Source: Hyphomicrobiales bacterium (GTDB lineage: Bacteria; Pseudomonadota; Alphaproteobacteria; Rhizobiales; Rhizobiaceae). Taken from it: a stretch of 53,253 nucleotides of DNA. How positions within the stretch are numbered: the stretch's first letter is position 1; each line of letters begins with the position of its first letter. The stretch is taken from positions 1-53,253 of the forward strand of contig DUSC01000088.1 in NCBI GenBank assembly GCA_012842935.1, read 5' to 3'. The translations under genes were made by a program, and so were the position numbers. Shown piece by piece: positions 1 to 10,062 of the stretch. Under the pieces are notes generated by a model that was not told the DNA's origin, ran no database searches, and saw nothing but the letters and a program-made list of their open reading frames with translations.

Positions 1-75
1 ACCCAGATCTACACGCATGTTCTCGAGGAGCGCCTGGTGCGGCTGGTCAACGACCACCATCCGCTTGCCGATTAG
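1..75 (+). CDS. xerD: C-terminal end of XerD-like tyrosine recombinase (truncated at window start)
   Basis: Frame 1 reads [24 protein letters not shown], containing the Tyr-recombinase C-terminal TQIYTHV motif, followed by accA. Confidence 0.75.
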   Translation, partial: TQIYTHVLEERLVRLVNDHHPLAD

Positions 76-170
76 GCGCCGCGTCGCTATGTGAGGTCGG
101 ATTTCGGGCCGTGGGCATTGCCGCCCACCCCGCTCCGTCGATGCGCATGCCGCGCCTGGTCCGATCGAAC

Positions 171-1121
171 ATGTACAACTACCTCGATTTCGAAAAGCCC
201 GTCGCCGATCTCGAGGGCAAGATCATCGAGCTGAAGAAGCTTGCGGAGAACGGCGAGGCCGTCGACGTCGGCGACGAGATCGCTCGCCTGGAAAAGCGGT
301 CGAAGGAAGCGCTCCGCGAGATATATCGGGCGCTGACGCCCTGGCAGAAGGCCCAGGTAGCGCGTCACCCCGACCGGCCGCATTGCGTCGACTACCTGCG
401 CGCCCTGTTCACCGACTTCACGCCGCTCGCCGGCGACCGCGCCTTTGGCGAGGACCACGCCATTGTCGGCGGTTTCGCCCGCTTCCGCGGCGAGCCCGTG
501 GCCGTCATCGGCCAGGAGAAGGGTTCCGATACCAGGACCCGGCTCAAGCACAATTTCGGCATGGCCAAGCCCGAAGGATATCGTAAGGCGGTGCGAATCA
601 TGGACCTCGCCGACCGCTTCGGCGTGCCGGTCATCAGCCTCGTCGACACGGCCGGCGCCTATCCCGGCATCGGCGCCGAGGAACGCGGCCAGGCCGAGGC
701 GATCGCCCGCTCGACGTCGCGCTGCCTGGCGCTGAAGGTGCCGTCGCTTGCGATGATCATCGGCGAGGGCGGTTCCGGCGGCGCCATCGCCATCGCCACG
801 GCAAACCGCGTCTACATGCTGGAGCATGCCATCTACTCGGTGATTTCGCCGGAAGGCGCGGCGTCGATACTCTGGCACGATTCGACCCGCGCCAAGGACG
901 CCGCGACGTCGATGAGGATCACGGCGCAGGATCTGCTCGACATGAAGATCATCGACGGAATCGTGCCCGAGCCGCTCGGCGGGGCCCACCGGGCGCCGGA
1001 CGCGGTCATCGCCGCGGCCGGGGAGCAGCTCGCTGCCGGCCTGCGCGAACTTGCCGCATCGAACGCGGATTTCCGCGAGCAGCGACGGGAAAAGTTCCTG
1101 GCGATCGGCCGCAGCCTCTGA
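171..1121 (+). CDS. accA: Acetyl-CoA carboxylase carboxyltransferase subunit alpha
   Basis: [24 protein letters not shown]...[31 protein letters not shown]...[32 protein letters not shown]. The start is internal to ORF 111..1121. Confidence 0.97.
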   Translation: MYNYLDFEKPVADLEGKIIELKKLAENGEAVDVGDEIARLEKRSKEALREIYRALTPWQKAQVARHPDRPHCVDYLRALFTDFTPLAGDRAFGEDHAIVGGFARFRGEPVAVIGQEKGSDTRTRLKHNFGMAKPEGYRKAVRIMDLADRFGVPVISLVDTAGAYPGIGAEERGQAEAIARSTSRCLALKVPSLAMIIGEGGSGGAIAIATANRVYMLEHAIYSVISPEGAASILWHDSTRAKDAATSMRITAQDLLDMKIIDGIVPEPLGGAHRAPDAVIAAAGEQLAAGLRELAASNADFREQRREKFLAIGRSL

Positions 1122-1329
1122 CGGGCGCCGCGCAGGCTGCGCGCCGTCGGCGACACGGTTTCGCCATAAAAACGCCGCCTCGCGACGTTCAATGGCAATG
1201 GCATGAGGAAGGCGGGCCGGGTGCTTGCGGTAATCCTTTCTCAAGGTTAACGCACCTAGTGTGCCGAAAACCAATCGACCGGGCGCAGCCGAACCGGCCC
1301 GCCTGGCTAGGGAAGTCGATTTCGAGAGC

Positions 1330-2604
1330 ATGATATCCAGCGTCGCCCGCACCGCACTGCTGATTGCCGCGCTGGCCGTGACCGGCTGTACGGAAGGCTC
1401 TTATGGCGACTTCGCACCGAAGGCCGAGAAGAACCTGCCGTCGGAAATACTCGCGCGGATGAACGCCAAGGGCATGAGTCGCAACTCCCCCGTGATGGCG
1501 CGCATCTTCAAGGAGGAGGGCAAGCTCGAGATCTGGAAGCAGAAGTCGAACGGCCGCTACGACCTCATCGCCTCCTACGATATATGCAAGTGGTCGGGTC
1601 AGCTCGGACCGAAGTTCATCGAGGGCGATCGCCAGGCCCCTGAAGGCTTCTACACGGTCACGCCGGCGCAGATGAACCCGAACTCGAGCTACCACCTCGC
1701 CTTCAACATCGGCTATCCGAACGCCTACGACCGCGCGCACGGACGCACGGGTTCGAACCTGATGGTCCATGGCGCCTGCTCGTCGTCCGGCTGCTATTCG
1801 ATGACCGACGAGCAGATCGAGCAGATTTACGCGTTCGGCCGCGACGCCTTCCGCGGCGGCCAGACGGAATTCCAGATCCAGGCCTTCCCCTTCCGCATGA
1901 CCGCAGCCAACATGGCGCGCTACCGCAACGACCCGAACTACGAATTCTGGACGATGCTGAAGGAAGGTTACGACTACTTCGAGATCACCAAGGTGCCGCC
2001 CAAGGTCGACGTCTGCGACGGGCGCTACGTCTTCAACCGGATCGCCGAGGAAGGCGCGACCTTCTCGCCGACCGAACCCTGTCCGGCGACCACCCAGCCG
2101 GCGACCCTTGCCGCCGCCTACCAGTCCTACAAGTCGAGCTATGACGCCGCTTTCAACGCCGCCCTCGGCAGCAGTTCGTCGGTTCCGCCGCGGCCGTCGA
2201 TCAACGGGCTCAAGGAGGCCAAGATGGTCCAGGAATGGACCAGGAAGCGCGCCCGCGGCGAACGTGTCTCGCTGGAGCCGCCGGACATGATCGAGGATGG
2301 CGTCATCGTCGAGACGACCGACCGCAAGGGACGGATCGATTCGCCCGCCGGCCGCCGCATGGCGGCCCTCGAGGCCGCCGAGGCCGCGAAGAAGAAGGCC
2401 GAGGAAGAGAAGATCGCCGCCAGGAAGCGCGCCGAGGAGGAGAAGGCGGCTGCAGCCGCCCTCGCGCAGGCCGAGAAGGACGCTGCCGCGGCGAAACCGG
2501 AAGCCGGGTCGGACCAGCCAGCCGAAGCGGCCGCCGAGCCGGAAACCAGGCCGGGACTGCTCGGGGGCGTGCGCAAGCGATTCAGCAACATCTTCGGCAG
2601 CTGA
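1330..2604 (+). CDS. L,D-transpeptidase (YkuD) family murein enzyme, lipoprotein-like
   Basis: N-terminal signal/lipobox LIAALAVTGCTEGS; catalytic HGACSSSGCYSMTD motif; long Ala/Glu/Lys-rich C-terminus. Start internal to ORF 1261..2604. Confidence 0.85.
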   Translation: MISSVARTALLIAALAVTGCTEGSYGDFAPKAEKNLPSEILARMNAKGMSRNSPVMARIFKEEGKLEIWKQKSNGRYDLIASYDICKWSGQLGPKFIEGDRQAPEGFYTVTPAQMNPNSSYHLAFNIGYPNAYDRAHGRTGSNLMVHGACSSSGCYSMTDEQIEQIYAFGRDAFRGGQTEFQIQAFPFRMTAANMARYRNDPNYEFWTMLKEGYDYFEITKVPPKVDVCDGRYVFNRIAEEGATFSPTEPCPATTQPATLAAAYQSYKSSYDAAFNAALGSSSSVPPRPSINGLKEAKMVQEWTRKRARGERVSLEPPDMIEDGVIVETTDRKGRIDSPAGRRMAALEAAEAAKKKAEEEKIAARKRAEEEKAAAAALAQAEKDAAAAKPEAGSDQPAEAAAEPETRPGLLGGVRKRFSNIFGS

Positions 2605-2610
2605 CCTTTC

Positions 2611-2844
2611 ATGGCGCCCGACGCCGAGACCTACGACCTGCGCGGCCTGAACTGTCCGCTGCCGGTGCTGAAGGCGCGCAAGCGGCTGCAGGCGATGCCT
2701 GTGGGCGCCCGGCTCTGGCTGGAGACGACCGACCCGCTGGCCGTCATCGACATCCCCGCCTTCCTCATCGAGAGCGGCCACCGGCTCCTGGAAAGCGCCG
2801 CCACCGAACGCGGCCACCGGTTCCTCGTCGAACGCGGCGGCTGA
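2611..2844 (+). CDS. TusA/SirA-family sulfurtransferase-like protein
   Basis: YDLRGLNCPLPVLKARKRLQAMPVGARLWLETTDPLAVIDIPAF, the CPxP-type TusA signature. Confidence 0.88.
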   Translation: MAPDAETYDLRGLNCPLPVLKARKRLQAMPVGARLWLETTDPLAVIDIPAFLIESGHRLLESAATERGHRFLVERGG

Positions 2845-2905
2845 GGCGCTTCTGCGCCCCCTCCCATGGCGCCGCGTTCGTGCCTTCGATGTGACGCGCC
2901 GGCCT

Positions 2906-4039
2906 TCAGGACCGGCGCGGCGCTCCGCCGGAAAATCCCGCGATGGCGAGCGGGTTTGCCTCCAGCGCGGTGCGGTCCGGCGCATCGACCGCAGGCCGCC
3001 CCGTCGCCGCCGCGAAGAGCCTGCGCACATAGTCCTCCGGAACGTCGATGGCGATGACGACGAGGCGCGTGCCGCGCCGAGCGTCCGGCCACGCGGCAAG
3101 CCGAGCGGGCGGATAAAGCATACGCTGCACAGCGTGGACAACGAGCGGCCGCGACCGGTCCTCGGCGAGTTCGACGATACCCTTCAGCCGCAGCAGGTTG
3201 TCCCCCTGCGTCGAAAGCAGGATGTCGAGGAAGGTCTCGATAGCCGAATGGGGGAGCGGACCGGCATGGCTGAGCGACAGCGCGCGGATCCGGGAGTCGT
3301 GGCGGTGATGCCCGTCCCCGCCGCCATGCGCGTGATGGTGATGGTCGTGATCGTGCCCGTGATGCGCGTGTCCGGCCTCCTCGCCCAGCCATCGAGCGAC
3401 GTCGGCAGTCTTGGTCGCCGGGTCGTAGAGGCCGCATGACAGCAGCGAAGCCGACAGCGCATCCGGTTCGGACGCGGCGATCAAACGCGCCCGCGGGTTG
3501 AGCGCGGCGAGCCGCTCTATGAGTGCCGCCGACGCCGGCTCGATGTCGGTCTTCGTGAGCACGATGCGATCGGCCATCGCCACCTGCTTGACCGCCTCCA
3601 CGTGATCGTCGAGCGCCCTTCCGCCGTTGACGGCGTCGACCAGGGTGACGACGCCGTCGAGCCGGAAGGCCTGCGCCAGCACCGGATGGCCCATGATCGC
3701 CTGGAGAACAGGCGCGGGGTCGGCGAGTCCGGTGGTTTCGATCACCACCCGCGCCAGCCGCGCGATCCGACCGGTCTGCAGCCGGTCGACGAGATCGGCG
3801 AGGGTGTCGACCAGTTCGCCGCGCACCGTGCAGCAGAGGCAGCCGTCCGAGAGTTGGATCACACCGTCGGAAGCCCGTTCGACGAGAAGATGGTCGATCG
3901 CCACGTCGCCGAACTCGTTGATGATGACCGCCGTGTCGGCCATCGCCGGGTCCTTGAGCAGGCGGTTGAGCAGGGTCGTCTTGCCGGCGCCGAGAAAGCC
4001 GGTGACCACCGAGACCGGAATGGGGAAGGAGGCACTCAT
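2906..4039 (-). CDS. CobW/COG0523-family GTP-binding metallochaperone
   Basis: Walker A GFLGAGKTT; GCLCCT metal-binding motif; His-rich loop HAHHGHDHDHHHHAHGGGDGHHRHD. Start chosen at MSASFPIPVSVVTGFLGAGK. Confidence 0.92.
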   Translation of the reverse strand: MSASFPIPVSVVTGFLGAGKTTLLNRLLKDPAMADTAVIINEFGDVAIDHLLVERASDGVIQLSDGCLCCTVRGELVDTLADLVDRLQTGRIARLARVVIETTGLADPAPVLQAIMGHPVLAQAFRLDGVVTLVDAVNGGRALDDHVEAVKQVAMADRIVLTKTDIEPASAALIERLAALNPRARLIAASEPDALSASLLSCGLYDPATKTADVARWLGEEAGHAHHGHDHDHHHHAHGGGDGHHRHDSRIRALSLSHAGPLPHSAIETFLDILLSTQGDNLLRLKGIVELAEDRSRPLVVHAVQRMLYPPARLAAWPDARRGTRLVVIAIDVPEDYVRRLFAAATGRPAVDAPDRTALEANPLAIAGFSGGAPRRS

Positions 4040-4046
4040 CGCGGTT

Positions 4047-5189
4047 TCAGTTGGCCGTCGTAGCGCTGTCGCCCTGTGCCGTGGCCTTGGTAACGGCCGG
4101 CGGATAGTCGGGGCGCGGCGTCGGAATCGGCACGTCGGCATATTTCGCCCGCGCCTCCGCCCACGCGAGCGGAACCGGACCCGTGGCGCCGCCGAGGCCG
4201 ACGGCGACCAGGTTCGGTTTCTCCAGCTTTTCCAGCCACGGCGACTTCGCGGCGTCGGCCTCGTGGTCCGCTGCCGCCTCGGATTGCGCCGCTTCGGGCT
4301 TCTTCTTGCCGCAGACTTCCTCGCGCATGTCCGGTGCGGGCATGCCGACGAGGCCGTAGGCGGGGAGCGAGGCGAGCGTCGTCCCGTCGCCGGCGCTGCC
4401 GGCGAAACCGCGGTCCAGCAGGGCGGCCGCGGCTTCGGTGCGCTCCAGCGCCGACTTGCGGCCGAGCACCACGGCGACGAGCGTACGACCGCCACGGGTC
4501 GCCGAACCGACCATGTTGAAGCCCGATGCGCAGACGAAGCCGGTCTTCATGCCGTCGGCGCCGGCATAGCGGCCGACCAGCAGGTTGTAGCTCATCATCT
4601 TGGCCTTGCCGGCGACTAACCCCTCGATGGCGAAGTAGTGCGCGTATTGCGGGAACTCGCGGCGGATCGCCATGACCAGCAGGCCGAGGTCGCGCGCTGT
4701 GGTGAACTGATCGGGCGAATGAAGTCCGTTCGGATTTTCGAAATGGGTGTCGGTCATGCCGAGACGGGCGGCCTCTCCGTTCATGCGCGCGACGAAGGCG
4801 GGCACGGTGCCGCCTACGTTCTCGCCGACCGCCATGGCGATGTCGTTGGCCGACTTGATCAGCATCATCTTGAGGGCGTTGTCGAGCGTCATCACGGCGC
4901 CGGGCTTGTAGCCCATCTTCGCCGGCGGCTCGGCGGAGGCGCGCTTGCTCACCTCGATCGGCGAATCGAGGGCGAGTTCGCCGGCGGCAATGGCGCGGAA
5001 GGTGACATAGGCCGTCATCAGCTTCGTCAGCGATGCCGGGTGCCAGCGCCTGAACGCGTCCTCGTGGGCGACGATCCTGCCGTTCGATGCATCGAAGACG
5101 ATCGAGGGCGAGGCCTGGACCGTCGCCTGGCCAGTTGCGATGAGCAGCAGCGCGCAGAGCGCGACAAGCGAGAGTTTACGTCGTGCCAT
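4047..5189 (-). CDS. D-alanyl-D-alanine carboxypeptidase (S11 family)
   Basis: Signal peptide; SLTKLMTAYVTF (SxxK), SANDIAMAVGE (SxN), KTGFVCASGFN (KTG). Confidence 0.93.
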   Translation of the reverse strand: MARRKLSLVALCALLLIATGQATVQASPSIVFDASNGRIVAHEDAFRRWHPASLTKLMTAYVTFRAIAAGELALDSPIEVSKRASAEPPAKMGYKPGAVMTLDNALKMMLIKSANDIAMAVGENVGGTVPAFVARMNGEAARLGMTDTHFENPNGLHSPDQFTTARDLGLLVMAIRREFPQYAHYFAIEGLVAGKAKMMSYNLLVGRYAGADGMKTGFVCASGFNMVGSATRGGRTLVAVVLGRKSALERTEAAAALLDRGFAGSAGDGTTLASLPAYGLVGMPAPDMREEVCGKKKPEAAQSEAAADHEADAAKSPWLEKLEKPNLVAVGLGGATGPVPLAWAEARAKYADVPIPTPRPDYPPAVTKATAQGDSATTAN

Positions 5190-5407
5190 CGATCCGGCTC
5201 AGCCCTTTGCGTTTGTTCGCCGGCGCGCTCCAAGCTCCTTGAGCATGGTCGCGCAGATCGTCTATGGTCGCAGCCGTCGCCAGCGCCGGAGCGACTTCGC
5301 CGATGCCGGTGCTAGATAGCCTATGTGACGCCACGAAGGCAAAGCAAGGCGCGTTCACGATCTCGCGGCCGAAGCGTCCGGCCCGTTCAAACCGCAGGAG
5401 CGCCTGA

Positions 5408-6571
5408 ATGCCGATCCTCAACCGTGCGGCCGAACTGCAGGACGAAGTCGCCGGCTGGCGGCGGGAACTCCACCGCATGCCCGAATTGAACTTCGACCTC
5501 TACCGGACCTCGGCTTTCGTCGCGGCGAAGCTCGGCGAGTTCGGCTGCGACGAGATCGTCACTGGCCTGGCCAACACCGGGATCGTCGCGGTCATCCGCG
5601 GCCGCCTCGGTCCCGGGCCGACGATCGGTTTGCGCGCCGACATGGATGCCCTGCCCATCGTCGAGGCGAGCGGCGTCGCGCACGCCTCCCAGACCCCGGG
5701 CGTCATGCATGCCTGCGGCCATGACGGGCACACCGCCATGCTGCTCGGCGCCGCGAAATACCTCGCCGAGACACGCAACTTCACCGGTTCGGTGGCGCTC
5801 ATCTTCCAGCCTGCGGAAGAGGGCGGCGGCGGCGGCAACGTCATGGTCCAGGAGGGCATGATGGAACGCTTCGGCATCTCCAGGGTCTTCGGCATGCACA
5901 ATATGCCGGGCCTGCCCGTCGGCCATTTCGCCATCCGGCCCGGCCCGATCATGGCGGCGACGGCCGAGTTCACCATAACGGTCAGGGGCAAGGGCGGACA
6001 CGCCGCCATGCCGCATCGCACCGTCGACCCGATCATGATCGCCAGCCAGCTGGTCGGCGCGTTACAGACCATCGTGTCGCGCACGACGGACCCGATCGAA
6101 TCGCTCGTTGTCACCGTCACCAAGTTCCACGCCGGCGATGCCTACAACATCATTCCCGAGCGGGCCGAGATCGCCGGTACCGTGCGCACGCTGAAGAAGG
6201 AGGTCGCGGCGATGGCGCGGGAGCGCATCCACGCCATCTGCGCCGGCATTGGCGCGACCTTCGGCGCCGAGATCGCAGTCGACTACGACGCCAACTATCC
6301 CGTGACCTTCAACCACGCCGACGAGACCGTGGTCGCCGCGCAGATCGCCGCGGAGGTCGCCGGCGAGGCGCGCGTCAATCGCGCGATGCCGCCGGTGATG
6401 GGCGGCGAAGACTTCTCGTACATGCTCGAGGCGCGGCCGGGCGCCTTCATCTTCATGGGCAACGGCGACACTGCCAACCTCCACCATCCCGCCTACGACT
6501 TCAACGACGACGCCATCCCCCACGGCATGAGCTACTGGATCCGGCTGGCCGAAACCGCGCTCGCCGCCTGA
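5408..6571 (+). CDS. M20-family amidohydrolase (hippurate hydrolase-like)
   Basis: RRELHRMPELNFD, GLRADMDALPI, MHACGHDGHTAMLLGAAKYL, FQPAEEGGGGG, MGGEDFSYML. Confidence 0.93.
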   Translation: MPILNRAAELQDEVAGWRRELHRMPELNFDLYRTSAFVAAKLGEFGCDEIVTGLANTGIVAVIRGRLGPGPTIGLRADMDALPIVEASGVAHASQTPGVMHACGHDGHTAMLLGAAKYLAETRNFTGSVALIFQPAEEGGGGGNVMVQEGMMERFGISRVFGMHNMPGLPVGHFAIRPGPIMAATAEFTITVRGKGGHAAMPHRTVDPIMIASQLVGALQTIVSRTTDPIESLVVTVTKFHAGDAYNIIPERAEIAGTVRTLKKEVAAMARERIHAICAGIGATFGAEIAVDYDANYPVTFNHADETVVAAQIAAEVAGEARVNRAMPPVMGGEDFSYMLEARPGAFIFMGNGDTANLHHPAYDFNDDAIPHGMSYWIRLAETALAA

Positions 6572-6626
6572 TGCCGGCGACAGAAACGCTTGGCGCGCGC
6601 GGCCGAACCGTCTATGAGGAGCGCGT

Positions 6627-6703
6627 GGTCCCGTAGCTCAGTAGGATAGAGCGACAGATTCCTAATCTGTAGGTCACAGGTTCGATTCCTGTCGGGATCA
6701 CCA
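6627..6703 (+). tRNA. tRNA-Arg(CCT)
   Basis: Cloverleaf traced by hand: acceptor GGTCCCG/CGGGATC, anticodon stem ACAGA-TTCCTAA-TCTGT (anticodon CCT), T-arm ACAGG-TTCGATT-CCTGT, encoded CCA. Confidence 0.95.
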
Positions 6704-6795
6704 CGTTTCCCGAATCCACAATCGCTGAAAGGCGTTCCCCGCTGCCGCCCCTCCCTTGGCTGGAAGGCGGCGAGAAAGCCGCACAGGACTTCTGC

Positions 6796-7800
6796 CTATT
6801 CGGCGAAGCCCACCGCCTTGGCCGCAGCCAGCGTCTCGCTCGGGCTGCAGCCGTAGCGCGCCCGGTAGATCTGGGCGAAGCGGCCGAAATGGTTGAAGCC
6901 CCAGCGCAGCGCCACGTCGGTGACGGAGAGTCCCGGCGCGGCAGACTGGAGTTCGCGGTGCGCGTGGTCGAGGCGGGCGTCGCGCAGGAAGTTCATCGGC
7001 GTGGTGTCGCGGAAGTCGCGAAAGCCCTTCTGCAGCGCGCGCGTGCTCAGGCCCGACGAGCGGGCGACGTCGTCGAGGTCGATCGGCCGGTCGAGATGCG
7101 CCAGCATGAATTCTTCCGCCTGGCGGATCTGGCGTGGCGCCAGCCGCGCCGGAGCGCTGCCGGTTAGCCCGCGAAAGTTGTGCGCCTGCGCGTCGAGCAG
7201 CCCGGCCATCACGGCGGCCTCGATCTGCCGGGCCATCAGGCTGCCGTTGCCGATCGGCGGATTGCCGCGGTCCACCTCCTGGATGAGGTGCAGGACCAGT
7301 TGCCTGAGCCTCGCCCCCTCGCCGGTGGTGAGGTCGATCCCGCCGGTGAAGGTGAGCGGCTTGCCGGGCGTGGCGCCGAGATAGGCCGCCAGATGCTCCT
7401 GCATGGCCTTCCGGTCGACCCACACCAGCACCTGACGGCAACGCTCCTCCCAGATCATCGTCGTCGACAGATGCGGGTTGAGGATCGCCGCCATGCCGGG
7501 ATGCGAATAGTACCTGTACGAGCCGTTGTGGATCGCGGCACCGCCCTCGAGCGGAATCTGCAGCAGGTAGAAATGGCCGAGCTCGCCCGGCGCGATCAGC
7601 GTCTTGCCGCCATATTCGATGTAGTTCAGCGACAGGCGCTCGCCGGCGAAATGGTTGTGCCGGGCATCGAGCCGCGTGCGCCCGATCGTCTCCAGCCTGT
7701 GGTCGCAGAACACCCGCGCGACCCGTTCGCGGGCCTCGTCCAGGTCGAAACTGCGGAACATCGTGTGCGCTGCGAGCGGCACGTCAGATCGAGGCTGCAT
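6796..7800 (-). CDS. AraC-family transcriptional regulator
   Basis: C-terminal double HTH: AHLDRPIDLDDVARSSGLSTRALQKGFRDFRDTTPMNFLRDARLDHAHRELQSA...VTDVALRWGFNHFGRFAQIYRARYGCSPSETL. The start could be 7830. Confidence 0.92.
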   Translation of the reverse strand: MQPRSDVPLAAHTMFRSFDLDEARERVARVFCDHRLETIGRTRLDARHNHFAGERLSLNYIEYGGKTLIAPGELGHFYLLQIPLEGGAAIHNGSYRYYSHPGMAAILNPHLSTTMIWEERCRQVLVWVDRKAMQEHLAAYLGATPGKPLTFTGGIDLTTGEGARLRQLVLHLIQEVDRGNPPIGNGSLMARQIEAAVMAGLLDAQAHNFRGLTGSAPARLAPRQIRQAEEFMLAHLDRPIDLDDVARSSGLSTRALQKGFRDFRDTTPMNFLRDARLDHAHRELQSAAPGLSVTDVALRWGFNHFGRFAQIYRARYGCSPSETLAAAKAVGFAE

Positions 7801-7980
7801 GCGTTTCCCGTTCCGGAATGCGCAAGTCACGGGCCGTCATTCACAATTATCAGCATATCAGCGACGGCCCTTGCGCGTCATCTTTTTTTCGCGATCCGGA
7901 TAGCCGGTGCGCTTTGCGGATAGCGACCGGACGCGCTTCGCCGAAATCCTTGGCATCGAACGCGATCGAGGAGGAGCGGC

Positions 7981-8757
7981 ATGCGCGGTCTGGATGGAAA
8001 AGTCGCCATTGTCCCCGGCGGGGCGACGAAGATTGGACAGGCGGTGGTCGCCGCCTTCCGCAAGGCGGGCACGCGGGTGATGGTCGCCGACATCAATGCC
8101 GAGGCCGGCGCGGCCCTGGCCGGCGACGGCGTCGCCTTCCGGGCGACCGACCTGCGCGACGACGGACAGATTGCCGACCTGGTCAAGGCGACGAAGGAGG
8201 CGTTCGGCCGCATCGACTTCCTCGTCAACGTCGCCTGCACCTATGTCGACAACGGTGCCGGATCGACCCGCGCCGAGTGGCTGGAAGGCTTCAACGTCAA
8301 CGTCGTCGGATCAATCGTGCTGATGCAGGCCGCCCGCGAGGAACTGGCCAGGAACCGCGGCGCCATCGTCAATTTCGGCTCGATCTCCAGCCGCGTCGCC
8401 CAGACCGGCCGCTGGATCTACCCGGTCTCCAAGGCCGCCATCCTGCAGCTGACGCGCAACCAGGCGATGGATCTGGCGCCCGACGGCATCCGCGTCAACG
8501 CCGTCTCGCCGGGCTGGACTTGGTCGAACATCATGGACCAGCTGACCGGCGGCAACCGCGAGAAGACCGACCGCGTCGCCGCGCCGTTCCACCTGCTCAA
8601 GCGCACCGGCGACCCGGAGGAGGTCGCCTCCGCGGTGCTGTTCCTGTGCTCCGACGAGGCGAGCTTCATCACAGGCACCGACATCCGCGTCGACGGCGGC
8701 TACACGGCGATGGGCCCGGAGCGCGCCGACCCGGCGATCCCCCTGCTCATGGAGTGA
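7981..8757 (+). CDS. Short-chain dehydrogenase/reductase
   Basis: Rossmann-fold N-terminus; YPVSKAA (YxxxK); VSPGW; C-terminal SFITGTDIRVDGGYTAMG. Confidence 0.92.
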   Translation: MRGLDGKVAIVPGGATKIGQAVVAAFRKAGTRVMVADINAEAGAALAGDGVAFRATDLRDDGQIADLVKATKEAFGRIDFLVNVACTYVDNGAGSTRAEWLEGFNVNVVGSIVLMQAAREELARNRGAIVNFGSISSRVAQTGRWIYPVSKAAILQLTRNQAMDLAPDGIRVNAVSPGWTWSNIMDQLTGGNREKTDRVAAPFHLLKRTGDPEEVASAVLFLCSDEASFITGTDIRVDGGYTAMGPERADPAIPLLME

Positions 8758-8825
8758 GGCCGGGCGGACGGCGACGCCGACAACGAAAACGCAAACGAAA
8801 ACACCGAAAACGGCAAGAGGAGAAC

Positions 8826-10058
8826 ATGAGGAAGATCACCATCATCGGAGGCGGCCAGTCCGGCCTCCAGCTCGGCATCGGCCTTCTCAAGAACGGCTAC
8901 AAGGTGCGTGTCGTGCAGAACCGCACAGCGGAGGAAATCGAGAAGGGCAAGGTCCTCTCCAGCCAGTGCATGTTCCACAACGCCGTGCAGAACGAGCGCG
9001 ACCTCGGCATCGACTTCTGGTCCGACACCTGCCCGCCGGTCGAAGGCATCAACTTCATGGTGCCCTCGCCCGACAAGCCCGGCGAGAAGGTCATCGACTG
9101 GGTCGGCCGGCTCGACCGCAACGCCTACTCGGTCGACCAGCGCGTCAAGATCCCGCGCTGGATGGCCGAATTCGAGAAGCTCGGCGGCACGATAACCATA
9201 AAGGACGCCGGCGTCTCCGACCTCGAGCTCTATGCCCGCCAGGACGATTTGGTCATCGTCGCTTCGGGCAAGGGCGAGATCGGCCGGCTGTTCGAGCGCG
9301 ATGCGCAGAAATCGGCCTATGACAAGCCGATGCGCGCGCTGGCGCTGACCTATGTCACCGGCATGACGCCGCGCCCCGTTCACTCGGCCGTTTGCTTCAA
9401 CCTGATCCCGGGCGTCGGCGAGTACTTCGTCTTCCCGGCGCTGACGACCACCGGCGCCTGCGAGATCATGGTGTTCGAGGGCGTTCCCGGCGGGCCGATG
9501 GACTGCTGGGGTGACGTCAGGACGCCGGCCGAGCACCTCGCCACATCGAAGAGGATCCTCGAAACCTTCCTCCCCTGGGAGGCGGCCCGCTGCCGCAACG
9601 TCGAGCTCACCGACGAGAACGGCATTCTCGCCGGCCGTTTCCCCCCGACCATCCGCCATCCCGTCGCCACGCTGCCGTCCGGGCGCCAGGTGCTCGGCCT
9701 GGGCGATGCCGTCTGCCTCAACGACCCGATCACCGGCCAGGGATCGAACAACGCCTCGAAGGCCGCGGCCGTCTATCTGAAGCGCATCCTCGAGCGCGGC
9801 GACCGGCCCTTCGACGCTGCCTGGATGCAGGGTACCTTCGACGCCTTCTGGGACTACGCACAGTGGGTGGTCGCCTGGACCAACATGCTGCTCCTGCCGC
9901 CGCCGCCCTTCGTCCTGGAGATCATGGGCACGGCCTGCGTCGTCCCCAGCCTGGCACACCGCATGGCCAATGGCTTCGACGATCCGCGCGACTTCTTCCC
10001 GTGGTTCGCCGACCCCAACGCCGCCGCGTCCTATCTCGGCGAACTGAGGGCGGCCTGA
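8826..10058 (+). CDS. StyA-like FAD-dependent styrene/indole monooxygenase, oxygenase component
   Basis: MRKITIIGGGQSGLQLGIGLLKNGYKVRVVQNRTAEEI (GxGxxG) and conserved VLSSQCMFHNAVQNERDLGIDFW. Sits directly upstream of a flavin reductase. Confidence 0.87.
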   Translation: MRKITIIGGGQSGLQLGIGLLKNGYKVRVVQNRTAEEIEKGKVLSSQCMFHNAVQNERDLGIDFWSDTCPPVEGINFMVPSPDKPGEKVIDWVGRLDRNAYSVDQRVKIPRWMAEFEKLGGTITIKDAGVSDLELYARQDDLVIVASGKGEIGRLFERDAQKSAYDKPMRALALTYVTGMTPRPVHSAVCFNLIPGVGEYFVFPALTTTGACEIMVFEGVPGGPMDCWGDVRTPAEHLATSKRILETFLPWEAARCRNVELTDENGILAGRFPPTIRHPVATLPSGRQVLGLGDAVCLNDPITGQGSNNASKAAAVYLKRILERGDRPFDAAWMQGTFDAFWDYAQWVVAWTNMLLLPPPPFVLEIMGTACVVPSLAHRMANGFDDPRDFFPWFADPNAAASYLGELRAA

Positions 10059-10062
10059 GGCG

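Noticed and set aside
7818-10058. 746-aa plus-strand ORF suggesting an SDR-StyA fusion
   Set aside because: The first 336 residues are an off-frame reading of the SDR gene; StyA-like starts at 8826 with a proper N-terminal FAD motif.
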